Source of the DNA: Acidimicrobiaceae bacterium | Lineage (GTDB): Bacteria; Actinomycetota; Acidimicrobiia; Acidimicrobiales; RAAP-2 | DNA: 44,921 nucleotides | NCBI GenBank assembly: GCA_003141815.1 | Contig: PLNQ01000063.1 | Span: forward strand, 1 to 44,921 | Direction of reading: 5' to 3' | In this document: one piece after another, positions 27,593 to 35,908 of the stretch | Layout: every line of letters starts with the position of its first letter | Position numbering within the stretch: position 1 is the stretch's first letter | Made by a program: the position numbers and the translations under genes | Notes under the pieces: model-generated | The model's input: only the letters and a program-made list of their open reading frames with translations | Database searches by the model: none | Told to the model about the DNA's origin: nothing

Positions 27593-28065
27593 CCTCGCTA
27601 CCATTGACTTTGATGGATGAAAATTCGTCCACTGGACCTATCTTGTTGCTCACGCAACTGTCACGGCTCGTGAGCCGACGAAGCACCCCTGAACTCCTTG
27701 GTCAGACCCTTAAAGAACTCGGCACGTTATCGTTCTTGCGTGATTTTCCCGAAACCTCCCAGCAGGCACTTTCGGACGGGTTGTGCATTGACGCCAACTA
27801 CTGCGTGTTGCTGTTGAATGATCTCGAGGCGAACAACCTCATCGAGCGTCGCCGCGACCCGAGCGATCGCCGCCGACACCTCGTCTCGATGACCGACGAA
27901 GGTCGACGAGCATTGCAGAGAGCGGAAGCCGCTCAACAGACGCTCGAGGACGAGATGCTTGGTGCGTTGAACGAAGAAGAGCGCTTGAAGTTGGCGCACC
28001 TCCTTCGCAAGGCGATCGACGGACAAAACGCCCACGGCCTGTCAGGCCACTCCGCCTCGAACTGA
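27580..28065 (+). CDS. MarR-family transcriptional regulator
   Basis: 161 residues. The winged helix covers about 60-115, with CIDANYCVLLLNDLEANN as the recognition part and the wing DPSDRRRHLVSMT; terminal helices (RALQRAEAAQQTLEDEML, EERLKLAHLLRKAID) make the dimer domain. No ribosome site precedes the ATG; the TATAAT box is so close that the mRNA would be leaderless or nearly so. It is divergent from the DHA2 exporter, its likely target. Confidence 0.88.
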   Translation: MNIDTSLPLTLMDENSSTGPILLLTQLSRLVSRRSTPELLGQTLKELGTLSFLRDFPETSQQALSDGLCIDANYCVLLLNDLEANNLIERRRDPSDRRRHLVSMTDEGRRALQRAEAAQQTLEDEMLGALNEEERLKLAHLLRKAIDGQNAHGLSGHSASN

Positions 28066-28073
28066 CCACATCT

Positions 28074-28094
28074 TCGGCGTCGAGAAGACGCCGA
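28074..28094 (+). terminator. Terminator-like hairpin after MarR gene
   Basis: TCGGCGTC-GAGAA-GACGCCGA, a perfect 8-bp GC-rich stem with a 5-base loop, nine bases beyond the MarR stop. No U run follows. Confidence 0.5.
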
Positions 28095-28265
28095 CGCCTC
28101 GTCTAGCCCTGCCTTAGGTGGATGCCTTTGATGACGCGTTATCGGGTGGGGTGCCTATTACCTTCTCCCGAGATCGCGGTTGCGTACTCAAGGAGATGGG
28201 TCGATAATGAGAGAGCAGGGAAAACCCCGCGGTGCGCAGGACCCCTCAACGGCAAGGAGTTCGTA

Positions 28266-28757
28266 ATGACGACCAATACCTCAGACAGGATTGATTCCAA
28301 TGCGCCGCTGCAACCCGGCGTCCAAGCACCCAATTTTTCGCTCTTGGCCGCGCCAGGGCAACAAGTGACGCTCGCCGAGCTGGAGGGACCCGTGGTCTTA
28401 ATCTTCTACCCGGCCGATTGGAGTCCCGTCTGTAGTGACGAACTCTCAATGTTCGAGTCAGCGAACGGTCTTTTTAGCGATCGTGGCGCACAGCTCGTCG
28501 GCATTGCGGTTGACAGCGTCTGGTCGCACGTTGCTTTCAAGGCCGATCGACGACTGAACTTCCCTTTGCTCGCCGACTTTCATCCCAAGGGGGAGGTCGC
28601 GCGGTCCTACGGTGTCTACCGAGACCAGGACGGCACCACCGAGCGGGCACTCTTCGTACTGGACGCCGAGCACGAGGTTGCCTGGAGTCACGTCTCGCCG
28701 ATCGGAATAAGTCCCGGTGTGGATGGTGCGCTGCGAGCGGTGGAGGCCCTTTCGTGA
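28266..28757 (+). CDS. One-Cys peroxiredoxin (AhpC/TSA family)
   Basis: 163 residues of thioredoxin fold. The active site FYPADWSPVC places Pro49, Ser53 and the peroxidatic Cys56 in the P-x3-(T/S)-x2-C pattern. It is the only Cys, so an outside thiol must complete the cycle, as in mycobacterial AhpE. It would reduce peroxides in the cytoplasm. ATG 28266 is chosen for AAGGAG seven bases upstream; the longer open frame to 28122 lacks family similarity. The next gene, a DsbA-like protein, overlaps its stop by four bases and is a candidate reducing partner. Confidence 0.9.
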   Translation: MTTNTSDRIDSNAPLQPGVQAPNFSLLAAPGQQVTLAELEGPVVLIFYPADWSPVCSDELSMFESANGLFSDRGAQLVGIAVDSVWSHVAFKADRRLNFPLLADFHPKGEVARSYGVYRDQDGTTERALFVLDAEHEVAWSHVSPIGISPGVDGALRAVEALS

Positions 28758-29296
28758 GCAGCAATCGCGCCCAACTCGTCGAACCGGTTGGACCTGACGA
28801 CCACGTCGAAGGTCCCAACGACGCGGCCATCACGCTCGTGGAATACGGCGACTACCAATGTCCTTACTGTGGACAGGCATACGCCATTGTGAAGCAGTTA
28901 CAGAGCGACTTTGGCTCGTCGCTTCGTCTCGTCTTTCGCAACATGCCTCTCACGAACGTCCACCCCCAAGCCGAGCTCGCCGCCGAGACCGCTGAGGCGG
29001 TCGCGCTTCAAGGGAAGTTCTGGCCCATGCACGACGTCCTCTTCGAGAACCAGCACGACCTATCCGGTCCGGCGCTCCTTCGTTACGTTGAAGAAGTCGG
29101 AGCGGACGTAAGCGAAGTGGCGAACGCGCTGGACGACGGCGTCGTCCAGGAGCGAGTGAAGGATGACGTCGAGAGTGGGATCCGTAGCGGGGTGAACGGT
29201 ACCCCGACGTTCTTCGTCAACGGCGAACGCTACGACGCGTCCTGGGCCTACGAACCGTTTCACGACTTCCTGCAAGAGGTGTTGGACCAACCGTAA
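28754..29296 (+). CDS. DsbA-family thioredoxin-fold protein, cytoplasmic type
   Basis: 180 residues with no signal peptide. YGDYQCPYC gives Cys36 and Cys39 of a CPYC active site, helical insertion follows, and GVNGTPTFFVNGERY holds the cis-Pro loop. FrnE/DsbA-like proteins of this kind carry out thiol-disulfide exchange. The GTG start lies in a GTGA overlap with the one-Cys peroxiredoxin, so the two are made together; a role in recycling that enzyme is inference. Confidence 0.88.
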   Translation: MSSNRAQLVEPVGPDDHVEGPNDAAITLVEYGDYQCPYCGQAYAIVKQLQSDFGSSLRLVFRNMPLTNVHPQAELAAETAEAVALQGKFWPMHDVLFENQHDLSGPALLRYVEEVGADVSEVANALDDGVVQERVKDDVESGIRSGVNGTPTFFVNGERYDASWAYEPFHDFLQEVLDQP

Positions 29297-29302
29297 AGAA
29301 GC

Positions 29303-29326
29303 GGGACGTTTCTTCGACGCCGTCCC
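29303..29326. terminator. Inverted repeat between convergent genes
   Basis: GGGACG and CGTCCC form a 6-bp stem around 12 bases, between the stops of the DsbA-like and GerW-like genes. A second small CCCC/GGGG hairpin follows. Weak, no U run. Confidence 0.3.
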
Positions 29327-29343
29327 CGTGGGGGAGAGTCCAA

Positions 29344-29727
29344 TTAACCGTGCTTCAGTCGTTGGACCTTCACCCTCGATTTCGTGAGAAGGCGGATCGC
29401 GCAGAGAACGGCGATGACGATCACCGTCACGTTGACCGCCGGTACCCAACGGACTTGTTCGTCCTTCACGACGTACGCACCAACGGGCACCACGACGCCA
29501 CCGAAGCCGCCGCCCGAGCCCATCTCACCTTGACGGTCGTCGCTCGTTTCCGTGTCATCGTCGTGCGACGCCGTGGCAGGAACCGTCGATCCGTCACGAC
29601 CCCCGCCACCGCCGGCCACGAGGGCCACCGGGATGACGAGGATCCCGTCTTTTTCGTACGCACTTCCGAACGCGCGACTCACCGACACATTTTCAGTCGC
29701 CCGATTCAGTAGATCCTTGACGTTCAC
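29344..29727 (-). CDS. GerW/YtfJ-family protein
   Basis: 127 residues. MNVKDLLNRATENVSVSRAF, then VIPVALVAGGGGG, an acidic low-complexity stretch (HDDDTETSDDRQGE) and GSGGGFGGVVVPVGAYVVKD followed by VRWVPAVNVTVIVIAVLCAI match the GerW (spore YtfJ) family. The last part is one membrane helix with a basic end. In Bacillus the protein sits in the inner spore membrane; actinobacteria that do not sporulate also carry copies of unknown role. GTG start with GAAGGTGG upstream. Confidence 0.85.
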   Translation of the reverse strand: MNVKDLLNRATENVSVSRAFGSAYEKDGILVIPVALVAGGGGGRDGSTVPATASHDDDTETSDDRQGEMGSGGGFGGVVVPVGAYVVKDEQVRWVPAVNVTVIVIAVLCAIRLLTKSRVKVQRLKHG

Positions 29728-29871
29728 GTGCCACCTTCTTTCGCCGGGCCCCTAGGGGAGTGGCCGTCATCATCACTGCGGCCGTCAGTTGGTTGAGCCC
29801 GTAACCCAAAGGTTAGCGAGTGGCGCGTGGCGCATCCCGGGTCGAGAAGTGAGAGGGGCCCGGGTGAATTG

Positions 29872-30078
29872 TCACTTCACTTCAGGGACGTAGTGTCGTT
29901 CTCCAGATTGATCGAGCCACACCCGCACGACTCGGTTCGTCGAAGGGTCATTGAAGACTTCGTCCGTGCGTCGCCAACCCGGTCGCGGCTTTTCGGTTTC
30001 CCCGTGTCGACGGACGAAGAAACTCGCGACCAACAAGCCGATCAGCACCAGGGCGACGATTCCGTACACGAATCCCAT
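29872..30078 (-). CDS. Small single-TM protein
   Basis: 68 residues: an N-terminal helix (FVYGIVALVLIGLLVASFFV) and a basic, Trp-containing tail with GWRRTDEVFNDPSTNRVV and VWLDQSGERHYVPEV, probably cytoplasmic. It begins seven bases after the YbjQ gene on the same strand and has no ribosome site of its own, so it is probably read by coupling. Family not recognised, though small membrane proteins with such a tail are frequent in actinobacteria. Confidence 0.65.
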   Translation of the reverse strand: MGFVYGIVALVLIGLLVASFFVRRHGETEKPRPGWRRTDEVFNDPSTNRVVRVWLDQSGERHYVPEVK

Positions 30079-30085
30079 GGAGCGC

Positions 30086-30469
30086 TTAGGAGGGGTTACT
30101 CAGCGTGACCGCCGTGCCGTAGGCGACGATCTCCGTGAGGGACTGTCCGACCTCTGAGGAATCGAATCGGAACGACACGATTCCCTGGGCGCCGAGGAGT
30201 TGGGCATTTTCGATCATGCGGTCGAGGGCGTGTCGGCGACTGTCTTCGACCAACCTGGTGTACTGCTTGACCTCGCCACCAGCGAGTGCCTTAAAGCCTG
30301 CCGTGATCCCTTTGGCCATACCCATGGAGCGTACGACGACGCCGAACACCATCCCCAGGCTCTTCTCGATCTGACGATCAGGAAACTGAAGTGCCGTCGT
30401 TATTGGAAACTGCGAACCGCCAGGCTCGCCGTAGCGTGGTTGACTATCGGACATTCGTGTCACTCTCAT
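30086..30469 (-). CDS. YbjQ (heavy-metal-binding domain) family protein, single domain
   Basis: 127 residues with one canonical YbjQ domain: FPITTALQFPDRQIEKSLG, GVVVRSMGMAKGITAGFKAL, RHALDRMIENAQLLGAQGIV and VAYGTAVTL. Unlike the three double-domain proteins at 16-18.5 kb it keeps the usual size and N-terminal strand. AAGGAA lies close to the first ATG; a second ATG at 30454 is possible. It leads a pair with the small membrane protein. Function of the family is not known; a stress or envelope role is only a guess. Confidence 0.85.
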   Translation of the reverse strand: MRVTRMSDSQPRYGEPGGSQFPITTALQFPDRQIEKSLGMVFGVVVRSMGMAKGITAGFKALAGGEVKQYTRLVEDSRRHALDRMIENAQLLGAQGIVSFRFDSSEVGQSLTEIVAYGTAVTLSNPS

Positions 30470-30646
30470 CGTTCCTTGGCCCGTTTGGGCTACTGAATCG
30501 GACGATACTCGAACGCGGCGAAAACACCCAGAGTGTCCGATGGCGTCAACGTTTCGAAGAATTTGCCATTGGACGCCACGGAGTTGCGCCCATCATCGAC
30601 CACTACTTTGTTAACACTCAGATCGTCTTGAGAAGGGAAGTCCGAG

Positions 30647-31393
30647 ATGTCGGTATCTAGTGCAGTGACTCCGAGGGTCGCCATCGTAACCGGAGGCTCG
30701 GGTGGGATAGGTCGAGCCGTCGCCGAGCGACTCGGTCGCGACGGAATGAAGGTCGTGGTGCACTACGCGAGCAACGCCGCATCTGCCCAGGACGTCGTTG
30801 AGAAGATTGCTGCGGTGGGCGGCGGCGCGTTCGCCTACGGAGGTGACGTCGCGGACGAAGCTGACGTGGCCGCGCTGTTCGACGAGACCGAGCGTCGCTT
30901 CGGGGGTATCGACGTCGTCGTGCATACTGCGGGCGTCTTGGCCTTGTCGACGATTGCCGATATGGACTTCGACGAGTTTGACCGAATGATGCGGATCAAC
31001 GTGCGTGGCACTTTTGTCATTGATCAGCAAGCTGCTCGAAGGGTGCGACGCGGCGGGGCGATCATCAACTTCTCGACGTCGGTCACGAAACGTTCTGTGC
31101 CCACCTACTCTGCCTACTCCGCATCGAAGGGCGCGGTTGACGTGATCTCCATGATCCTGGCCAAAGAGATGCGCGGACGCGACGTCACGGTGAACGCCGT
31201 TGCGCCAGGTCCGACCGCGACCCCATTGTTCCTCGACGATAAAGATCAGGCAACCATTGACACGCTTGCGGCGATGCCGGCGCTGGGTCGACTCGGAAAA
31301 CCCGACGACGTCGCGGACGTTGTGTCCTTTCTCGCGGGTCCCGGCCGATGGGTGAATGGGCAGGTCATCTACGTCGACGGCGGGTTACTCTAA
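30647..31393 (+). CDS. SDR-family oxidoreductase
   Basis: 248 residues of classical short-chain dehydrogenase. TGGSGGIG (15-22) binds the cofactor, VVVHYASNAAS after strand 2 suggests NADP(H), HTAGV replaces the usual NNAG, and the active-site Tyr157 and Lys161 lie in YSAYSASKGA. GQVIYVDGGLL is the standard end. GAGAAGGGAAG precedes the ATG. It is the first of three genes in one direction with the PLP enzyme (78 bases apart) and the FGGY kinase, so it may reduce or oxidise a sugar- or alcohol-like intermediate of the same route. Confidence 0.92.
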   Translation: MSVSSAVTPRVAIVTGGSGGIGRAVAERLGRDGMKVVVHYASNAASAQDVVEKIAAVGGGAFAYGGDVADEADVAALFDETERRFGGIDVVVHTAGVLALSTIADMDFDEFDRMMRINVRGTFVIDQQAARRVRRGGAIINFSTSVTKRSVPTYSAYSASKGAVDVISMILAKEMRGRDVTVNAVAPGPTATPLFLDDKDQATIDTLAAMPALGRLGKPDDVADVVSFLAGPGRWVNGQVIYVDGGLL

Positions 31394-31471
31394 CGAAGAT
31401 TGTTCCTCTTTGATTCTCCGGCATTCGGCCTCCTCGCTTACGCTCTTGAAAGTGCACGTGAGGAGAGCAAC

Positions 31472-32849
31472 ATGAGTGGGTTCCCGTATGAGGAGCAGTT
31501 CGGCGTCAATCGAACGCTCCCCGAGAACGGCATGGAACAAGACGCCGTGCTGTCCATGTTGTCGGCGATGTCTTCGGCCGAGAATCCCGTGTGGGAGGGC
31601 GGTCAGTGCTCGGGCACGATGTACTGCGGCGATCACGACCATTACGACTTTTTGAATCTCGCTTTCTCTCAGTTCTCCTACGTCAACTCTCTGCAGCGAG
31701 ACATGTGTCCGAGCGCGACAAAGTGTGAGGCCGAGATCATCGCTATGACACTCGACCTCTTGGGGGCGAGCAACGTGAAGGACACCACGCCCGTTGGTCT
31801 CGTGACGTCGGGAGGTTCCGGTTCTATTGCGCACGCGGTGTTGGCGTACCGCGAACACCACCCAACGTCAGGTCGGCCCAACATCATCAAGCCCGAAACA
31901 GCGCACCCGGCCTTCAGTAAGGCCGGACATCTCTTTGGCGTGGAGATGAAAATTGCCCCCGTAGACCCGACGACGACGCAAGTCGAACTTGAGTGGGTGA
32001 AGGCCAACATTGATGAGAACACCATCGCGCTTATTGGTTCCGCGTGCAACTACGGCTACGGCACCGTTGATCCCATTGGCGAACTCGGCGCGCTCGCCCT
32101 TGAACACCACGTCGGACTTCACGTGGACGGTTGCCTTGGTGGATTCATCCTGCCCTTCGGCCGCGAACTCGGGTACGACATCGAGCCCTTCGACTTCTCG
32201 GTGCCCGGGGTCACGTCTATCTCCGCCGACACCCATAAGTACGGTTACGCCCTGAAGGGCACCAGCGTGCTGTGCTTCGCTGATCAAGCGCTTCGCAACG
32301 ACCAGTACTTCTACCTAACTGATTGGTCGGGGGGAAAGTACTGCTCACCGGGCATGGACGGTTCGCGCTCGGGTGGCCTCCTCGCTGCGACCTGGGCTGC
32401 CATGGTGCACCTCGGCCACGAAGGCTACCTGCGCTACGCCAAAGAGATCTTCGCCACGTCGGCCACGATGCAGGCCGCCGTTCGAGAACACCCGTCGCTT
32501 CGCCTCATGGGTAAGCCGACCTTTCTGTTCTCCTTCACGTCCGACGAGTTCGACATCTACTTGGTGAACGATTTCCTGCGAACCCGCGGATGGCGTTTGA
32601 ACGGTCAGCAGTACCCCAACGCGCTGCACATGGCCGTCACCCGTCCCCAAACGCAGCCCGGCGTCGTCGAACGATGGAAAACTGACCTCGCCGACGCCGT
32701 GGCGTACGCCACGAAGCACAAAGACGAGCTGCCCAAGTCGGGGGCGATCTACGGCGGCGTCGAGGGCGGCCCCAGTGAAGCAGTCCGACGCCATCATCAA
32801 ATTCTTCATGGCCGACATGATGGACAAGCAGTCCTCCATCCCCTCGTGA
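31472..32849 (+). CDS. PLP-dependent lyase/decarboxylase, sphingosine-1-phosphate lyase-like, 3' frame break
   Basis: Fold-type I PLP enzyme. SGGSGSIAHAVLAYREHH holds the phosphate site, HVDGCLGGF the Asp219 that pairs with the pyridine, and SADTHKYGYALKG the Schiff-base Lys256. The pattern matches sphingosine-1-phosphate lyase relatives and some amino-acid decarboxylases. ATG 31472 has GAGGAG upstream. As written the frame runs on to 33073, but removing one C of the CCCC run at 32770-32773 restores a conserved-looking end with SDAIIKFFMADMMDKQ and a stop at 32847-32849, giving 458 residues. That stop overlaps the kinase ATG. Substrate unknown. Confidence 0.85.
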
Positions 32850-34406
32850 TGAGAAGAAGAGACCGAGCTCTGTCTCAGCATCGACTTAGGCACCGGTGGA
32901 CCGAAGGTTGGTCTCGTCACGCTCGACGGGCGAGGTCCTCGCTCTACGAGGTCCATCACGTGGCGACTCACTACAGCGAGGACGGGGGAGCGACCCAGGA
33001 CGCCGATCGAGTGGTGGACGCTCATCACCGATGCGACGAAGCGACTTCTCGCGACGTCGAATATTCCCGTTAGTCGAGTGAGGGCCGTCGCGGTGACCGG
33101 TCAGTACGCGTCGACGGTTCCAGTCGACGTCAGCGGCATGCCGACGGGACCGTGTCTCACCTGGCTCGACACCCGAGGCGGTCGCTATGCACGCAAGGCC
33201 GTGGGTGGACCGTTTCTTGGTTACAACGCGCGAAAGGTCCTACGCTTCGTGCAAAAGACGGGCGGGGCCCCGTCGACAGCTGGCGCCGATCCCATCGGTC
33301 AGATCTTGACGTTAACCCACGATCACCCCGACCTCGTGGCGGCGACGCGTTGGTTCATGGAGCCCGTTGACTATCTGACCATGCGCTTCAGCGGTCTCGC
33401 GTCGGCGACGCACGCGTCGCGTCTCGCCCTGTGGATGACCGATAATCGTCATCTCACCACGTACGAGTATGACCAACAACTACTCGAGATGGTTGGCCTC
33501 GACGCTTCGTATCTGCCTCCCCTGCTTCCCTTTGGTTCGATCGTGGGCAACGTGACGCCCGCCGTCGCCGAAGAGCTCGGAATCGCTCGCGACGCCGTCG
33601 TCATCTCGGGGATTCCAGACCTCCACGCGGCGGCCATTGGCTCAGGCGCTACGAGCCTTTACGAAACGCACCTCGCGCTTTCGACGACGTCGTGGATAAG
33701 TTGCCCGGTGCCCAAGAAGAAGACCGACATCAACCATTCGATCGCTTCGGTGCCCGGACTGACGAACGATTCCTACGTTGTCATCAACAGCCAAGATACG
33801 GGAGCCAAGGCGCTCGAATGGTTGCAAGAAGTTCTCGCCGGCACGGGTACCAGTTTGAGCTTTGACGAGATGACGATGCTCGCCGCGACGTCACCGCCGG
33901 GCGCCAACGGAGTTCTCTTCACTCCCTGGTTGACTGGTGAGCGCTCGCCAGTAGACAACAAGAGAATCCGAGCGGGTTTCACCAATCTCTCGGTCACGAC
34001 GACGACCGCTGACCTCGTGCGGGCCGTGATGGAGGGCGTTGCCGCGAACAGTGCGTGGCTCTTTAAGTACGTGGAGAAGTTCGCTGGCCAAACGCTTTCA
34101 CCAATTCGACTCTTGGGCGGCGGCGCGCAGTCAACGCTGTGGTGTCAGATCTACGCCGACACCCTGGGTCGCGACGTCGTGCAAGTTGCTCAACCCTTGC
34201 TGGCCCAGATGCGCGGCACCGCACTCCTCGCCTCTGTGGCGCTCAAGCGACGGCGACTCCATGAGGTGACAGGACAGACGCCTGGTGTCACGTTTCAGCC
34301 TTCACCGGGCGTTGCGGACTTGTACCGCGCGCGAGCGGCGCAGCTACCACGTCTTTACGTTCGCGACAAGAAATGGTCGCGAAAGCATCCCACTCTCCGT
34401 CACTAG
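32849..34406 (+). CDS. FGGY-family carbohydrate kinase, N-terminus broken by frame shifts
   Basis: The body from GTG 33078 is an intact FGGY kinase: VTGQYASTVPVD, CLTWLDTRGGRYARKAVG, ISGIPDLHAAAIGSG, INSQDTGAKALEWL and the ATP-site GGGAQSTLWCQIYADTLGRD. Similarity continues upstream, but in pieces: LSIDLGTGGPKVGLVTLDG, then EVLAL, then EVHHVATHYSEDGGATQD, then PIEWWTLITDATKRLLA, each one frame later than the last. Removing single bases near 32852, 32940, 32951 and 33000 joins them to ATG 32849 and gives 517 residues, the family norm. The ATG lies in a TGATG overlap with the PLP gene. It would phosphorylate a sugar or polyol, identity unknown. Confidence 0.8.
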
Positions 34407-34443
34407 AGGAATCACCGGGCGTCGCTCGTTCGTCGGGCTTCGA

Positions 34444-34461
34444 GGTCTCGTGCTGGAGACC
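34444..34461. terminator. Hairpin between convergent kinase and M24 genes
   Basis: GGTCTC-GTGCTG-GAGACC, a perfect 6-bp stem with a 6-base loop, between two stops facing each other. May work in both directions; no U run. Confidence 0.42.
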
Positions 34462-34473
34462 AGAGTCTGTCCG

Positions 34474-35679
34474 CTAGGCGCCGACGCGAAGCGCGCCCTG
34501 GAAACTCGTGTGCAGTCGCGCGGGACCTTCGCTCGTGACGACGAGACACTCGCCGGTTTGGACACCAGCCCGGTGGTCGGTCGTGACGACGTTGGGCTGT
34601 ACCACCAGCATCATGCCCTCTTCCAAGACCATGTCGGGAACGGGCTCGTTGGTTCGGCTTAACGAGCCCAGTATCGGAGCCAGGTACCCGCCGCCGTAGC
34701 CGTGGACGAGGTCGTCGAAAGTCGTAAAGCCCGCGTCTTCAATTACGCGCGCCGCTTCGACGAGCTCGGCCACGTGGCTGCCCGGCACCAGACACGTAAT
34801 CATCGCCTTGTAGGCGGCGTCGGCCACGTCGTGGAGTTCGCGAAAGAGTGGCGAAAGCTCTTCATCGATGCTGAAGGTTCGAAGCACTTGGCCGCCGTAG
34901 TCGAAAAAGTTCGTCGTTATCTCCGTGCTGAGCACGTCGCCGCTACGTACGAGACGGGTGGAGGGATGTTGTCGCGGGACGCAGTACTGAGGATCGGACA
35001 TCGCGTTCACCGCAAAGTAGTGGATGCCATTGATGCCGCCGAACGAGTGGTAGGCCGCCTCAACGACACCCACGAGGTCGCGCTCACTCAGACCCGGGCG
35101 AAGCTGATTGGCGAGCGCTTCAATGGAGAGGTCTGCGAGCCTCGCGCCGAGACGGAACCAGACGAGTTCCTCTGGCGACTTGACGAGTCGCAGTTTATTG
35201 TAGGCAGCGTTGAGGTCAACGACTGGGCCGAAGGCTCCTTCGAGTGCCCTAGCTGCGCCGTGGGGGAGTGGGCCGATGACGCCGATGGTGCGGTCGCTCG
35301 CGCCTCGACGTCGCAACTCCTCAATGGACGAGCCAATTGTTGACGCGCCACCCCAACTCACCGAGGCGTCTTTCGCGATCTTGGTCGCGAGAGGTACGTG
35401 ATTGAAGTACTGCACGAAGAGGGCGTCACGCTCACCGGACGTCACGATGAGTTGCGCTTCGTTGGTGACCAACCACTGCGAGAGCCACGTCACGGCGCCG
35501 CCACGTCCTCCGATCCCGTAGATCAAGAGGTGTGTCACGGCCTTGGACGCCATCAAGTCCTCAATGGCCTGACGCCGACGAGTTAGCTCAGCGTCACTGA
35601 AGCGTGGGTACTCCTGATCAAGAAGCGAAACCAGATCGGGTTCGAAAAATACTGCAGCGCGCGTCTCGTCCGTTGCCAT
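34474..35679 (-). CDS. M24-family (creatinase/Xaa-Pro peptidase fold) protein lacking most metal ligands
   Basis: 401 residues: an N-terminal creatinase-type domain (1-165) and a C-terminal pita-bread domain. The five metal-ligand places read Glu in VLSTEITTNFF instead of Asp, Gln in YGGQVLRTF instead of Asp, His kept in VHGYGGGY, Gln in LVVQPNVV instead of Glu, and Gly in GVQTGECLVVT instead of Glu. Like creatinase, it therefore probably works without metal, or is not a peptidase. GGAAGGA five bases before the ATG sets the start. Substrate unknown. Confidence 0.82.
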   Translation of the reverse strand: MATDETRAAVFFEPDLVSLLDQEYPRFSDAELTRRRQAIEDLMASKAVTHLLIYGIGGRGGAVTWLSQWLVTNEAQLIVTSGERDALFVQYFNHVPLATKIAKDASVSWGGASTIGSSIEELRRRGASDRTIGVIGPLPHGAARALEGAFGPVVDLNAAYNKLRLVKSPEELVWFRLGARLADLSIEALANQLRPGLSERDLVGVVEAAYHSFGGINGIHYFAVNAMSDPQYCVPRQHPSTRLVRSGDVLSTEITTNFFDYGGQVLRTFSIDEELSPLFRELHDVADAAYKAMITCLVPGSHVAELVEAARVIEDAGFTTFDDLVHGYGGGYLAPILGSLSRTNEPVPDMVLEEGMMLVVQPNVVTTDHRAGVQTGECLVVTSEGPARLHTSFQGALRVGA

Positions 35680-35908
35680 ACTGTCCTTCCAATTGGTATC
35701 GGGTAACGGTATCGCGTAGTGAAAACACCTTCAGACAACGTCCGTTCCACGGACTCTTGAATGAACTGACGAGTTCCAAGACATCTCCAGACGTCACACA
35801 AGGCATTGCCAAAAAACTTCGCGTTCTCGAGAGAAGAAAACTCCTGATCCATCGGACGCGACGTACGCCGCCCACCTTCTCGCCAGGGAGCCGATTCGGT
35901 CGGTGGCG
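35680..35908. other. Intergenic region between M24 and MetE-like genes
   Basis: 229 bases with no supported gene. A plus-strand stretch reads LLNELTSSKTSPDVTQGIAK, faintly like the start of an IclR-type helix-turn-helix, but it has no start and soon loses any pattern. Confidence 0.4.

Noticed and set aside
35700-35890. A possible IclR-like helix-turn-helix on the plus strand.
   Set aside because: No start codon or ribosome site and similarity is lost after about 25 residues; at best a remnant.
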